Source: Bifidobacteriaceae bacterium UBA2724
GTDB taxonomy: Bacteria; Actinomycetota; Actinomycetes; Actinomycetales; Bifidobacteriaceae
Assembly: GCA_002353815.1 (NCBI GenBank)
Contig: DEKK01000003.1
Coordinates: 324,481-388,480 of the forward strand
Direction: 5' to 3'
DNA length: 64,000 bases
How positions within the stretch are numbered: position 1 is the stretch's first letter; every line of letters starts with the position of its first letter. Position numbers and translations under genes: made by a program. Positions 25,294 through 33,806 of the stretch are shown piece after piece. The notes under the pieces were generated by a model. The model ran no database searches, was not told the origin of the DNA, and saw only the letters and a program-made list of their open reading frames with translations.

Positions 25294-26009
25294 ATGCATG
25301 GCAAACCGACCCGCACCCAAGTTATCATTATCTGCTTACTATTCGCTCTGCTTATTGCCATGGGTGGGTTTCTGATTCGCCTGGTGATCGAAGACGGTAA
25401 TCAATCTTCATCAACAAATGGCGGTGTCACTTGCACATCACCAGATTACTGTGAGTCATCCACGGGGATGTATTGCGTTGCTGGGTCCTGAGTATCACTC
25501 AGTTCTCGGACAAAGCATGAGTATTGGGGTGGCAGCTGACGATGAAAGTTCTGGAATCTGTTCATACCGGTGGGATTATGACGGTGATGGAATAGTAGAT
25601 AGCACGACAACGGAAGCCGGTGGGAGCCTCACATACCACAAGTATCCAGAGCCGTTTGATGGTGATATGAGTGTCACTGTTGTGTCGTGCAGTGGCGAGG
25701 AACGTCAGCTCCCATGTGACGGTTGATGTCGATGGCGACGGCGATGGCTGGCCGGATCCGGCGGATAACTGCCCCGCCGTGTCAAACCCGGATCACAACG
25801 ATGCGGATTTCGATGGGACGGGGGATGCGTGCGACAGGACCCCGGGCTACGCACGCAATGCGTTCTGGTGGTATTTTTCGCTTATCGTAGGGTTCGTCAT
25901 CGCCTTCGTTGCGGAGTATCCGTGGGCGATTCCCGTCGTGCTGCTCCTGGCTTGTCTGGTCCAAGGCATTGTCGCGTTGCTGATAGGAAGGCGCATCGGG
26001 GAAAAGTGA
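25294..26009 (+). pseudogene. Decayed membrane protein with PKD-like domain and thrombospondin type 3 repeat
   Basis: Three adjoining frames make one plausible protein. Frame A (25294-25491) has a transmembrane helix (QVIIICLLFALLIAMGGFLI). Frame B (to 25726) is PKD-like (SVLGQSMSIGVAADDE, YRWDYDGDGIVDSTT). Frame C (to 26009) has a calcium-type repeat DVDGDGDGWPDPADNCP ... DADFDGTGDACD, then two hydrophobic helices to the end. Two frameshifts, near 25420-25490 and 25690-25726, break it. The region is less GC-rich than its neighbours. Sequencing error or phase variation are alternatives to true decay. An intact copy would be a surface-exposed, calcium-binding membrane protein. Confidence 0.65.
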
Positions 26010-26081
26010 CTGCACTTCTGGTACGGGGCGCGTGGCGTGGGGATGGTGCCTGCATGGACGGGACACATTGCGCCATGTCGG

Positions 26082-26894
26082 TCAGAACCACGTGTCCGTG
26101 CGCGGACGCCTGCCGTTGGACTTCGCCCATTCGTTGTAGCTTGACTTCCATTGCGCGAACGAGGCGGTCTGCCACTCCATGAGGGATCCGAGGGAGAGCG
26201 CGGCGAGCTGGGGATACAGGCGGGTCATCGGCCCCACCAGGTCGAGCGTGGCGACGGTGTCGGTGCTCGCATCATGGAAATCGCCATGGGGGTATATCCC
26301 GTAGTATTCGGTCGTCGCCGACAGCCGGTGGCTTCCATGGCGGTGGCTCAGGGCGCGGTCGAAGACGAGGGGATCGGCGATCAGCAGTGGCGTGCCCGGC
26401 GCGCCGGAGCCCGTCCTTTGCGCGGACGGTGCAATGCGGGACTCCAAGGGGCGCAGCCGCCATCGCGTGAGGTCGCCCTGCAGCATGCGCACGTCGAACG
26501 GCGCGTTGTACGCGACGAGAGGAATCCGCAGACGCTGGGCGGCGGCGATGGTGTCTGCGATGGCGTCAAGGGACGGCATGGGCTCGGATCCGTGTTCCGC
26601 CACGTAGTTGTCGCTCAATCCGTTCACAGCGCTCGCCCCGGGGGATATGGGGCGATGCGGGTTGATGAGCCAGCTGTCCGCCAGATCGCCTTCGAAGCCC
26701 GTCGTCGGATTGCGCAGGACCAGCGACGCCGAGACGATGGCGTCGTTTCCCGCGGCGAGTCCGGTCGTCTCGGTGTCGAACCCCAGGAGGAGCGATTCGG
26801 ACAGAAGCGTGTCGGGGGACTGGGGGCGGAGGGAATCCAGCTCGTCGATGATGCGGGAGGTCATGCGCACCATTGTGGTGATCTCATGCGACAT
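26082..26894 (-). CDS. DnaQ-like 3'-5' exonuclease (DEDDh family)
   Basis: 270 residues, ATG 26894 behind AAAGG. Motif I LLGFDTETTGL gives the Asp/Glu pair, motif II is YNAPFDVRML, and the C-terminal motif III is HDASTDTVATLDL with the DEDDh His. It carries extra residues after motif III (LMEWQTASFAQWKSSYNEWAKSNG) that resemble the ends of actinobacterial exonuclease-domain proteins annotated as DNA polymerase III epsilon-like. Role in proofreading or RNA turnover is not set by sequence. It lies 52 bases downstream of ispH, same strand, so it may be co-transcribed. Confidence 0.85.
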   Translation of the reverse strand: MSHEITTMVRMTSRIIDELDSLRPQSPDTLLSESLLLGFDTETTGLAAGNDAIVSASLVLRNPTTGFEGDLADSWLINPHRPISPGASAVNGLSDNYVAEHGSEPMPSLDAIADTIAAAQRLRIPLVAYNAPFDVRMLQGDLTRWRLRPLESRIAPSAQRTGSGAPGTPLLIADPLVFDRALSHRHGSHRLSATTEYYGIYPHGDFHDASTDTVATLDLVGPMTRLYPQLAALSLGSLMEWQTASFAQWKSSYNEWAKSNGRRPRTDTWF

Positions 26895-26946
26895 TCCTTT
26901 GCGGCCGGCGCAGGGAAGAGAAGAAGTCGGGACGGTACCGTCAGAC

Positions 26947-28032
26947 CTACAGGTTGCGCACCGCGGCGGGCAGCACGAAATGCATGGTCTCGCGCATCGT
27001 TTCGACGGTGCGCGTTTCGGGAAAGCCCAGGTCTTCCAAGGCCTTGACGACGCCAGCGACGAGTTCGTCGGGCACCGAGGCACCTGATGACACGCCGACC
27101 GTGGCGACGTCGTCGAACCATGCCGCATCCAGCTGCGTGGCGTCATCCACGCGGTGCGCTGATTGCGCCGGACGTCCGTGTGCGGTGAGGGCCTGTTCGG
27201 CGACCTCGACGAGGCGTACCGAATTGGAGGAATTCGCCGACCCCACGATGATCATGCAATCGGATTGCTGGGCGACGAGCTTCACGGCCTGCTGCCGGTT
27301 CTGCGTCGCATAGCAGATGTCGGAGTTCGGCGGTTCGCTCATCCATGGGAAACGCCGGCGCAGCGTGTCGATGACGGTCGCCGTTTCGTCGGCCGACAGG
27401 GTGGTCTGCGTCAGGTACACCAACGGCGTGGATTCGGAGAAGTCCAGGGACCGCACGTCGTCGGGATGCTCGATGAGATGCACATGGTCGGGCGCTTCCC
27501 CCACCACGCCCACGGCCTCGTCATGCCCGCGGTGCCCGATGTAGATGACCTCGTAGCCGGCCTTGGTGTATCGCAGCACCTCGCGGTGCACCTTGGCCAC
27601 GAGCGGGCACGTGGCATCCACGATGCGCAGCCCCCTGGCCTTCGCCTGTTCCTGCACTTCGGGCGAGACGCCGTGGGCGGAGAACACCACGGGGATCTTC
27701 GCGGCCGCCGCGGCGTCGGGGATCTGGGAGAGTTCGTCGACGAAAACGGCGCCCTGCGCTGCAAGGTCGGCGACCACGTGTTTGTTGTGCACGATCTGAC
27801 GTCGCACATACACCGGCGGGAGTCCGGAAGGGCGCTGTTTGCCTGATTCGGCGGCGAGCAACCGTTGCACGGTGAGGATCGCGCGGTCGACGCCGGCGCA
27901 GAAGCCGCGGGGATTCGTGAGGATGACCGTTTTCGCCGCCTGGCCGGCGGAGGGCGCGTCGGAGGGTTGCCTTTGGCCGTCGTCGGTGTCGAGGCTGCGC
28001 TGGGACTTGCGCTGTGTTTCGGAGGTGCTCAT
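26947..28032 (-). CDS. ispH: 4-hydroxy-3-methylbut-2-enyl diphosphate reductase (IspH)
   Basis: 361 residues from ATG 28032; ATG 28041 is an alternative three codons earlier, and neither has a clear ribosome site. The three iron-sulfur Cys are present in RGFCAGVDRAI (C45), VDATCPLVAKVH and DICYATQNRQ. VVFSAHGVSP, IGHRGHDEAVGVVGE and GSANSSNSVRL are also conserved. It makes isopentenyl and dimethylallyl diphosphate, the last MEP-pathway step; dxs for the first step is at 40 kb. A Ser/Gln-rich N-terminal extension of about 30 residues precedes the fold. Confidence 0.95.
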   Translation of the reverse strand: MSTSETQRKSQRSLDTDDGQRQPSDAPSAGQAAKTVILTNPRGFCAGVDRAILTVQRLLAAESGKQRPSGLPPVYVRRQIVHNKHVVADLAAQGAVFVDELSQIPDAAAAAKIPVVFSAHGVSPEVQEQAKARGLRIVDATCPLVAKVHREVLRYTKAGYEVIYIGHRGHDEAVGVVGEAPDHVHLIEHPDDVRSLDFSESTPLVYLTQTTLSADETATVIDTLRRRFPWMSEPPNSDICYATQNRQQAVKLVAQQSDCMIIVGSANSSNSVRLVEVAEQALTAHGRPAQSAHRVDDATQLDAAWFDDVATVGVSSGASVPDELVAGVVKALEDLGFPETRTVETMRETMHFVLPAAVRNL

Positions 28033-28109
28033 ACCGTCCATGGTACGCGGACTGCGGGAACCGTTTTCGCTTGTTCCGGTGTCCGGATGGCCGCCACGCG
28101 GAGCGCGGG

Positions 28110-28138
28110 TTGCCATCGTCGGAGGTGTGTGAGATAAT
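28110..28138 (+). promoter_or_regulatory. Promoter of the bL37 gene
   Basis: TTGCCA (28110-28115), 17 bp spacer, GATAAT (28133-28138). Expected start near 28145, giving a 30-nt leader to the ATG at 28176. Confidence 0.75.
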
Positions 28139-28147
28139 CCCAAAGGC

Positions 28148-28159
28148 TTAAACGTTTAA
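28148..28159. promoter_or_regulatory. CG-centred palindrome TTAAACGTTTAA, possible operator
   Basis: A perfect 12-bp palindrome just after the predicted transcription start of the bL37 promoter, a place where a bound repressor would block transcription. The CG centre resembles LacI-family operators. No regulator is identified. Confidence 0.45.
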
Positions 28160-28175
28160 ACCAAAAGGAGTCATC

Positions 28176-28250
28176 ATGGGAAAGCGCGGACGTATGCGTC
28201 GTGACCGTCGTAAGAAGGCTGCCAATCACGGCAAGAGGCCGAACGCCTGA
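28176..28250 (+). CDS. Ribosomal protein bL37
   Basis: 24 residues: MGKRGRMRRDRRKKAANHGKRPNA. ATG 28176 lies behind AAAAGGAG. It nearly matches the mycobacterial bL37 sequence as I remember it (MAKRGRKKRDRK...ANHGKRPNA), a tiny basic protein of the actinobacterial 50S subunit. It is too short for most gene finders and is easily missed. A strong promoter precedes it and a terminator follows, so it is a single-gene unit. Confidence 0.9.
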   Translation: MGKRGRMRRDRRKKAANHGKRPNA

Positions 28251-28291
28251 TATCGTCGCGATATCACGGTTGCCCTCATACGGCTTGTCGG

Positions 28292-28352
28292 AACCCCCAT
28301 CTCCCTTCGTTGCTCCACTCCGTGGAGCCCGCAAGGAGATGGGGGTTTCCTT
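28292..28352 (+). terminator. Terminator after bL37
   Basis: AACCCCCATCTCC (28292-28304) pairs with GGAGATGGGGGTT (28335-28347), followed by TCCTTTT. A smaller inner hairpin (CTCCACTCCGTGGAG) lies in the loop. Confidence 0.88.
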
Positions 28353-28409
28353 TTCTGCGCCGTTGGCCGTGGCATCCATCCGTTGGCGTCCGTCCGCCGG
28401 CATCATCCG

Positions 28410-28925
28410 TCAGTATGACTTCTTGTCGGTGGCTATGGGCGCCACCACGGCATCGAGCACACGCACCAGGTCGCGCGGATTGACGCCGAGGCTCATGCCG
28501 CGTTTGCCACCGGAGACGAGCATCTCGTCGAATTCCAACGCCCCCGAGTCGATGACCGTGCGGTGCCTCGTGCGCTGGCCGAGCGGCGAGATGCCGCCCG
28601 TTACATACCCCGTCTCGCGCATGGCGTCCTTGGGGTCCGCCATGTCCGCCTTCTTGGCGCCGATGGCCGCAGCGATTGCCTTGAGGCTCAGATGCCCCGA
28701 CACCGGCACCACGCCGGTCACCATGCCGTCGCTGGTCTGCACCATGAGGGTCTTGTATACCTGGCGTTCGTCCTTGCCGAGCTGTTCGGCGGCCTCTTTG
28801 CCGTATCCCTCGTCCATGTGGTCGCTGGAATGATGGTATTCGTACAGGGTAAACGGCACCCCTGCCTTGTCGAGCTGCACCGTGGCGGGGGTGGACGCCC
28901 CGCCCTTCTTCGTTTTCTTGGTCAT
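28410..28925 (-). CDS. ybaK: Cys-tRNA(Pro) deacylase YbaK/EbsC
   Basis: 171 residues, ATG 28925. The family pattern is complete: VPFTLYEYHHS, EAAEQLGKDERQVYKTLMVQ with the catalytic-site Lys, VPVSGHLSLKAIAAAIGAKKADMAD, and GYVTGGISPLGQRTRHRTVID with GMSLGVNPRDLVRVLDA at the end. It hydrolyses Cys mischarged on tRNA-Pro. Single gene, convergent with bL37. Confidence 0.95.
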   Translation of the reverse strand: MTKKTKKGGASTPATVQLDKAGVPFTLYEYHHSSDHMDEGYGKEAAEQLGKDERQVYKTLMVQTSDGMVTGVVPVSGHLSLKAIAAAIGAKKADMADPKDAMRETGYVTGGISPLGQRTRHRTVIDSGALEFDEMLVSGGKRGMSLGVNPRDLVRVLDAVVAPIATDKKSY

Positions 28926-28964
28926 GGTGCCGATAGTAGTACGCCGCCCCGTCGCGTCGCCTCG

Positions 28965-30389
28965 TCACCACACGTTGAGGCCTGCCGGCGCGAAGGCGAC
29001 GTGGCACACCACGATTCCGAGGTAGGCGAACGCCAACAGGCCGGTCGCGATGCGCCGCGCCTCGCGCTGCCGGCCCAAGCGCAGATCCGCGTTGGCCAGC
29101 GGCACGAGCAGGAGAGGGAGCAGTGGGATGAAATAGCGGCTCTGCAGACCGAGCACCCATCCGCCGGTTCCATCGGAGGGGCTGATGACGGCCATCGCCG
29201 CCACCGTGGCAATCGTGTACGCGGCAACGACCGCGGCCGAGCACACCCACATCGGCGCATCCCAGCGGCGCGGCTCGCGGCAGGGTAGGGATGTGGCTGG
29301 CAGGAGCTCGGCGGACGAGGATGTGGCGGACGGGGATGCTGCAGGCAGGGGCGCTGCGGACAGGAGCAGCATGATGCCGAGCGCGACGAACGCGGGCAGC
29401 ATGAACGTCTCGGGAACCATCGTATGCTCTATGCCCACGAGGAACTCGGTGTGCTTGCCGATCTCCTGCGCGCTGGTTCCCGGGTCCTGCGCCAGCTGCG
29501 CGCCGGCGACGTCCACGGGCTTTACAAGCGTCACGACGGTGCTGCGCAGCAGGTCGAACGGATGAGTGAGGACGTGATGCGTGCGGGCCGCGATCTGGGC
29601 GGAGGAATAGTAGGAGACGGGCGGGATGCCGCGCGTCGCCGCATGCCATGCAAGGAAGGAGCCCACGCCCGCCGCGAGCGGGACGGCGGGGCGCGCGTCA
29701 AAGTGGCGGCCTTCATCGGACGGCGGGGCCATCAGGGGGATGAGCAGGGCCAGCAGCAGGACGCATGTGATCTTGATCTGGCCCACGCACAGGGCGAGCA
29801 CGGTGAGCGCGCAGCATTGCCGGGCGGTCGCGCGGCGGCGCTGGTCGTACACCCGCAGCACCATGGCCAGGAACAGCAGGCTGACGGAGTCGATGACAGC
29901 GTCGGCGGTGGGGTAGAGGCTCGACAGGAACACCGAGGGCAGCAGGCCGATGGCCGCGAACACCCACGACAGGCGCGAGGAGAGCACGATGGCGGCGCCG
30001 GTCGTCAGCGCACAGAACGCGAGGGTGGCCAGACAGGCCACCCGGTAATGGCCGAAGCCAAGCAGGGCCGGCAGGTATTCGAATGGTGAGTTGACGGCGG
30101 TGTTGTTGAACTCCTCGAAGGAGCCGTTGACGAAGCTGCCGTAATGCCCGGGGTCGGTGGAAGACTGCACCGGCAGCCATCCGCCGTGGGCGACCTGCTG
30201 CGCGCGCAGCCAGTGGTGGTGCCAGTCGTAGCCGCTGGGGTTCGTGTCGAACAGGATGATCGCGATTCCGGCGGGCAGCGCCAGCGCGAGATACGTGCAC
30301 AGCGCCGTCTGCCGCGCCCACAGGCGTGTCAGGGCGGCTGCGATCCCGGTGCGTGTTTCCACGGGTGCGGCGTGGCGTGATGCTGACAT
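28965..30389 (-). CDS. DUF2142-type polytopic membrane protein
   Basis: 474 residues, ATG 30389 with GGAGAGGAGCG upstream. About 10-11 hydrophobic helices. It has a characteristic extracellular-loop region after helix 1 (DTNPSGYDWHHHWLRAQQVAHGGW ... STDPGHYGSFVNGSFEEFNNTA), then LYPTADAVIDSVSLLFLAM and GQIKITCVLLLALLIPLMAPPSDEG. This resembles the DUF2142 membrane family, which shares the shape of GT-C glycosyltransferases and is often linked to cell-surface polysaccharide. The D-x-x-H-H-H loop may be an acidic active-site loop (inference). There are no glycan genes nearby. Confidence 0.75.
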   Translation of the reverse strand: MSASRHAAPVETRTGIAAALTRLWARQTALCTYLALALPAGIAIILFDTNPSGYDWHHHWLRAQQVAHGGWLPVQSSTDPGHYGSFVNGSFEEFNNTAVNSPFEYLPALLGFGHYRVACLATLAFCALTTGAAIVLSSRLSWVFAAIGLLPSVFLSSLYPTADAVIDSVSLLFLAMVLRVYDQRRRATARQCCALTVLALCVGQIKITCVLLLALLIPLMAPPSDEGRHFDARPAVPLAAGVGSFLAWHAATRGIPPVSYYSSAQIAARTHHVLTHPFDLLRSTVVTLVKPVDVAGAQLAQDPGTSAQEIGKHTEFLVGIEHTMVPETFMLPAFVALGIMLLLSAAPLPAASPSATSSSAELLPATSLPCREPRRWDAPMWVCSAAVVAAYTIATVAAMAVISPSDGTGGWVLGLQSRYFIPLLPLLLVPLANADLRLGRQREARRIATGLLAFAYLGIVVCHVAFAPAGLNVW

Positions 30390-30557
30390 GAGAACGCTCC
30401 TCTCCAAACCCTGCGCACGGTGCATCGCATCGTGCGCGTATCATCAGAGCAACCGGACGGCATTCAGCCCCGCGCCGCGGGTATCGTCGGGAAACATCGT
30501 CGTGCTGCGGCGCCGTCTCGCGCCATCGTCTGGTACTCGCCCGCGGCGGCATAAGAA

Positions 30558-30585
30558 AACTCCTCGGAATCGCTTCCGAGGAGTT
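30558..30585 (-). terminator. Terminator after gap
   Basis: AACTCCTCGGAA (30558-30569), loop TCGC, TTCCGAGGAGTT (30574-30585). The minus strand then reads TTCTTAT. Confidence 0.9.
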
Positions 30586-30647
30586 CGCGCGGCCTTACGC
30601 TACGTGCGCGTCAGGCTCGCTGGTGCTCCGGACCTGCCGGAGAGCGC

Positions 30648-31703
30648 TCACTTGGAGAGCTCGGCGAAGTAGAGCAGGGTGCGGATCATGTTGGAGGTGA
30701 AGCCGTACTCGTTGTCGTAGAAGGACACGGTGCGCACGAGCTGCGTGTCGCCGACGGTGTTCACGTCGGTCTGCGTCGGATCGAAGACGCCGCCGTGGGT
30801 GTCGCCGATGATGTCGGAGGACACGATGCCGTCGCCGTTGTAGCCGAAGTAATCGGTGTCGGAGAAGGCGGCCTTGAAGGCGTCGTTGATCTCGTCAACG
30901 GTGACCTTCTTCTCGAGGACGGTCGTGAGTTCGGTCACGGAGCCGTCGACGACCTGGATGCGCTGGGCGTGGCCCTGCAGCTTGCCGTTGACGGAGGGGA
31001 CGACCTTGCCGATGGCCTTGGCGGCGCCGGTGGAGTGCTCGATCGTGTTGACGGCGGCGGAACGGTTGGAACGCGGGTTCTTGCCACGCGGGCCGTCGAG
31101 CAGCATCTGGGTGCCGGTGTAGGCGTGGATCGTGGTCATGAAGCCGGCCTTGATGCCGAACTTGTCGTCGAGGAGCTTGACCATGGCGGCCATGGAGTTC
31201 GTGGTGCAGGAGCCGGCGGACACGATGTTGTCGGTCGGCTTGAGGATCTCATGGTTCACGCCATACACGACGGTCGGGGTGACGTCGTCCTTGGCGGGAG
31301 CGGAGATGAGGACCTTCTTGGCGCCGGCGTTGAGGTGAGCCTGGGACTTCTCGGCGGAGGTGTAGAAACCGGTGCACTCGAGCACGAACTCGACGCCGTC
31401 GTTCTTGACCCACGGGATGTTGTTGGCGTCCTTCTCGGCGTAGACCTTGTACTCCTTGCCGTCCACGATGATGGAGTCATCGGTGGAGGTCACGTCCACG
31501 TAGGTGCCGTCAAGGTGCTTGAAACGGCCATGGGTGGAGTCGTACTTGAGGAGGTAAGCAAGCATAGACGGGGTGGTCAGATCGTTGATGGCTGCAACTT
31601 CGATGTCACCGGCGGCGCCGCCCTGCTGCTGCAGCTCGAAAATACGGCGGAATGCGAGACGACCAATACGACCGAAGCCGTTGATACCAATCTTAACTGT
31701 CAT
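30648..31703 (-). CDS. gap: Glyceraldehyde-3-phosphate dehydrogenase, type I
   Basis: 351 residues, ATG 31703 behind AAAGGAAGACAG. The NAD fold begins KIGINGFGRIGRLAFRRI. The catalytic Cys is in SAGSCTTNSMAAM, with the following HAYTGTQMLLDGPRGKNPRSNRSAAVNTIEHSTGAAKAIGKVVP region and C-terminal WYDNE-type FYDNEYGFTSNMIRTL. Cytoplasmic glycolysis enzyme using NAD. Codon use is strongly biased, as for a highly expressed gene. Own promoter and strong terminator: monocistronic. Confidence 0.97.
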   Translation of the reverse strand: MTVKIGINGFGRIGRLAFRRIFELQQQGGAAGDIEVAAINDLTTPSMLAYLLKYDSTHGRFKHLDGTYVDVTSTDDSIIVDGKEYKVYAEKDANNIPWVKNDGVEFVLECTGFYTSAEKSQAHLNAGAKKVLISAPAKDDVTPTVVYGVNHEILKPTDNIVSAGSCTTNSMAAMVKLLDDKFGIKAGFMTTIHAYTGTQMLLDGPRGKNPRSNRSAAVNTIEHSTGAAKAIGKVVPSVNGKLQGHAQRIQVVDGSVTELTTVLEKKVTVDEINDAFKAAFSDTDYFGYNGDGIVSSDIIGDTHGGVFDPTQTDVNTVGDTQLVRTVSFYDNEYGFTSNMIRTLLYFAELSK

Positions 31704-31781
31704 TATCTGTCTTCCTTTGGTACTGGCCGGAATGCTCGTGATTGGCACTCCAGACCTGTGTTTGCCAACAGTTGCCACTTT

Positions 31782-31810
31782 AGTGTGCGGTCTGTACAGG
31801 TGGCTGGCAA
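31782..31810 (-). promoter_or_regulatory. gap promoter
   Basis: On the minus strand TTGCCA (31805-31810), 17-bp spacer, CACACT (31782-31787). Start near 31775, 5' leader of about 70 nt. Two TTGCCA-like copies (TTGCCAACAGTTGCCA on the + strand, 31762-31777) lie at the start site and could bind a regulator. Confidence 0.6.
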
Positions 31811-31875
31811 TTCGCTGTGTTTCTCCGAGGTATTCGCTCACAGCGAAATCCATGACCGATGCCTCGTGTCGTGGA

Positions 31876-32763
31876 TCAGGCGAGGCCCTCCTGGCGGCGG
31901 CCGGCGTCGGAAAGCCTGTCGGACACGGCGTCCGACAGGTCGCCGAGCGTGGCGCCCTCGTACGCGCGTGTCGTCGTGACGGCCGGCGCGGGCACGACGC
32001 TCGGGTACGTCACGATCAGGGTACCCGCGCCGACGCTGATGCGCCCGGGCGTCCCCATGAGTTCGTTGCTCAGCTGCGAGACGGTGTTGGCCACGGTGAA
32101 GCCGCTCACTTCGTATTTGAGACCGGCGATGGTGACATCGCGCGACTCCTCGTCCATCGAGAACACCGACACCATGGGGAAGTCGGGGATGGGGCATGCG
32201 GCGAAATCCACGGAGCCGTCGGTCACGGCCACGGCGTTGAGGCGGTCGCCGTAGAGGAAGGCTGTGCCGCCGGCGTGGCTCACGAAGCCGAGGAGCTGCA
32301 GGTTGCCGATCGTGTGGTCGAGGCGTCCGCCCAGGCCTCCCAGGATGTGGAATTCCCGGGCGCCCGCCATCCATCCGGCCTTGACGGCGCTCATCATGTC
32401 GGTGTCGTCTTTCTGGCTGGGGAGCGTGATGACGCTGAGCCCGCGATAGGGCCCCGATGCGAGACGCGATGTGGCGTAGGCGGCGAGGCGGGATTCCGCG
32501 GTTCCGCGTGGGTCGGCGGAATCCCGTTCCTCGCCGAGAGGCTCGGTGTCGAACCGGGATGCGATGGAGTCCATGTCGCCGATTACGAAGTCGGGTCGGA
32601 TGCCGAGGCCGGCGGCGTGGTCGAGGCCGCCGTCGGCCGCGACCACCAACGGGTCGCAGCCCGCCCCGTCGCCGGCGAGCCCGGCCATGCGCAGGGCATG
32701 CGCCTCCGTGCCGTAGTAATCACCGGCTCCCAGGATGATGCAGCGGGTGGATGTGTGCGCCAT
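31876..32763 (-). CDS. thiN: Thiamine pyrophosphokinase
   Basis: 295 residues, ATG 32763. N-terminal domain with CIILGAGDYYG, VVAADGGLDHAAGLGIRPDFVIGDMDS (Mg and ATP binding), ITLPSQKDDTDMMSAVKAG and GGLGGRLDHTIGNLQLL. The C-terminal thiamine-binding beta domain ends with the usual strand GTLIVTYPSV, followed by a longer tail. It makes thiamine diphosphate, the ligand of the riboswitch at 35.4 kb and cofactor of Dxs. GACTCGAGTC, a 10-bp palindrome, lies upstream at 32793-32802. Confidence 0.93.
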   Translation of the reverse strand: MAHTSTRCIILGAGDYYGTEAHALRMAGLAGDGAGCDPLVVAADGGLDHAAGLGIRPDFVIGDMDSIASRFDTEPLGEERDSADPRGTAESRLAAYATSRLASGPYRGLSVITLPSQKDDTDMMSAVKAGWMAGAREFHILGGLGGRLDHTIGNLQLLGFVSHAGGTAFLYGDRLNAVAVTDGSVDFAACPIPDFPMVSVFSMDEESRDVTIAGLKYEVSGFTVANTVSQLSNELMGTPGRISVGAGTLIVTYPSVVPAPAVTTTRAYEGATLGDLSDAVSDRLSDAGRRQEGLA

Positions 32764-32913
32764 GGGTGTCCTTTCGTCTGCCGCTTTTGTCTGACTCGAG
32801 TCTAGAAGGGTCGGTAGAATATGCCATGAATACATCGTTACACCCCCTTGTCCACGGGGCGGTCGCGGCGGCCGGCGCATCCATGCTGCGCCGCGGCGAA
32901 GGAAGGCATGCAC

Positions 32914-33717
32914 ATGGCATCTGACATCAAGGCGGCGTTCTTCGACATCGATGGCACGCTCACGAGCTTCGTGACGCATGACGTGCCGCAGTCCACCAAG
33001 GACGCCCTTGAGGAACTCAGCAGACGCGGCATCGCCACCTTCATCTGCTCGGGGCGCCCGCCGACGCAACTGGGGCCCATCCGGCAGCTCATCGACCACG
33101 AGTGGACCGGCTTCGTGACCATGAACGGCCAGTATTGCTTCGACGACAGGGGATACCAGGAATCCGAGGCGCTCGACCCCGGCGACGTGCGTGCGTTCGT
33201 GGAGTACATCGCCGCCCGGCTGCCCGATGTCTCCGCCGGCTTCTGCGAGCTCGACTACGTCTATTTCAACCAGATCACCGGATACCTGCGCAAGATGTGG
33301 GACGGACTGGGCAAAACCGCTCCCGCGCTTGTCGTCGACGATCCGCAGAGGACGCGCACCCACGTTACCTACCAGTTGTCGGCGTATGTGCCGGAAGGCC
33401 CCGAGCAGGACGCCATCATGGAGGTCATGCCGCATTCCAAGGCGCTTCGCTGGCACCCCGATTTCACCGATATCTGCCCGTTGGACGGCGGCAAGCCCAC
33501 GGGGATGCGCCGTTTCATGAAACGCTACGGATGGACCCCGGACCAGGTCATCGCCTTCGGCGACGGTGGCAACGACACGGACATGCTCGCTTTCGCCGGC
33601 ATCGGCGTCGCCATGGGCAATGCCACCGAGGTCGCGAAATCCGCCGCTGACTACGTCACCGACGACGTCGATCACGACGGGATCCTCAACGCCCTCAGGC
33701 ATTTCGACGTGCTGTGA
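32914..33717 (+). CDS. HAD-family hydrolase (Cof-type, class IIB)
   Basis: 267 residues. ATG 32914 is 7 bases after GGAAGG. Motif I is FFDIDGTLT and motif IV is GDGGNDTDMLAFAG, with Ser/Thr (CSGRPPTQ) and Lys motifs between. The cap is the IIB type. These cytoplasmic phosphatases act on sugar phosphates or cofactors; the exact substrate is not known. The stop codon lies inside a 14-bp inverted repeat that probably ends transcription. Confidence 0.9.
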   Translation: MASDIKAAFFDIDGTLTSFVTHDVPQSTKDALEELSRRGIATFICSGRPPTQLGPIRQLIDHEWTGFVTMNGQYCFDDRGYQESEALDPGDVRAFVEYIAARLPDVSAGFCELDYVYFNQITGYLRKMWDGLGKTAPALVVDDPQRTRTHVTYQLSAYVPEGPEQDAIMEVMPHSKALRWHPDFTDICPLDGGKPTGMRRFMKRYGWTPDQVIAFGDGGNDTDMLAFAGIGVAMGNATEVAKSAADYVTDDVDHDGILNALRHFDVL

Positions 33718-33743
33718 CCCCTCTGCCGCGGGGTCACAGCACG
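33708..33743. terminator. Inverted repeat overlapping the HAD gene stop codon
   Basis: CGTGCTGTGACCCC (33708-33721) pairs exactly with GGGGTCACAGCACG (33730-33743). It lies between two convergent genes and includes TGA 33715-33717. There is no T-run, so termination is likely but not certain. Confidence 0.65.
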
Positions 33744-33806
33744 GCGCGTCGGACGCGGTGTGGGCCTGGGGAAACCGGCGCCCGACGCGCCGGGCGCGGA
33801 CCCAGA

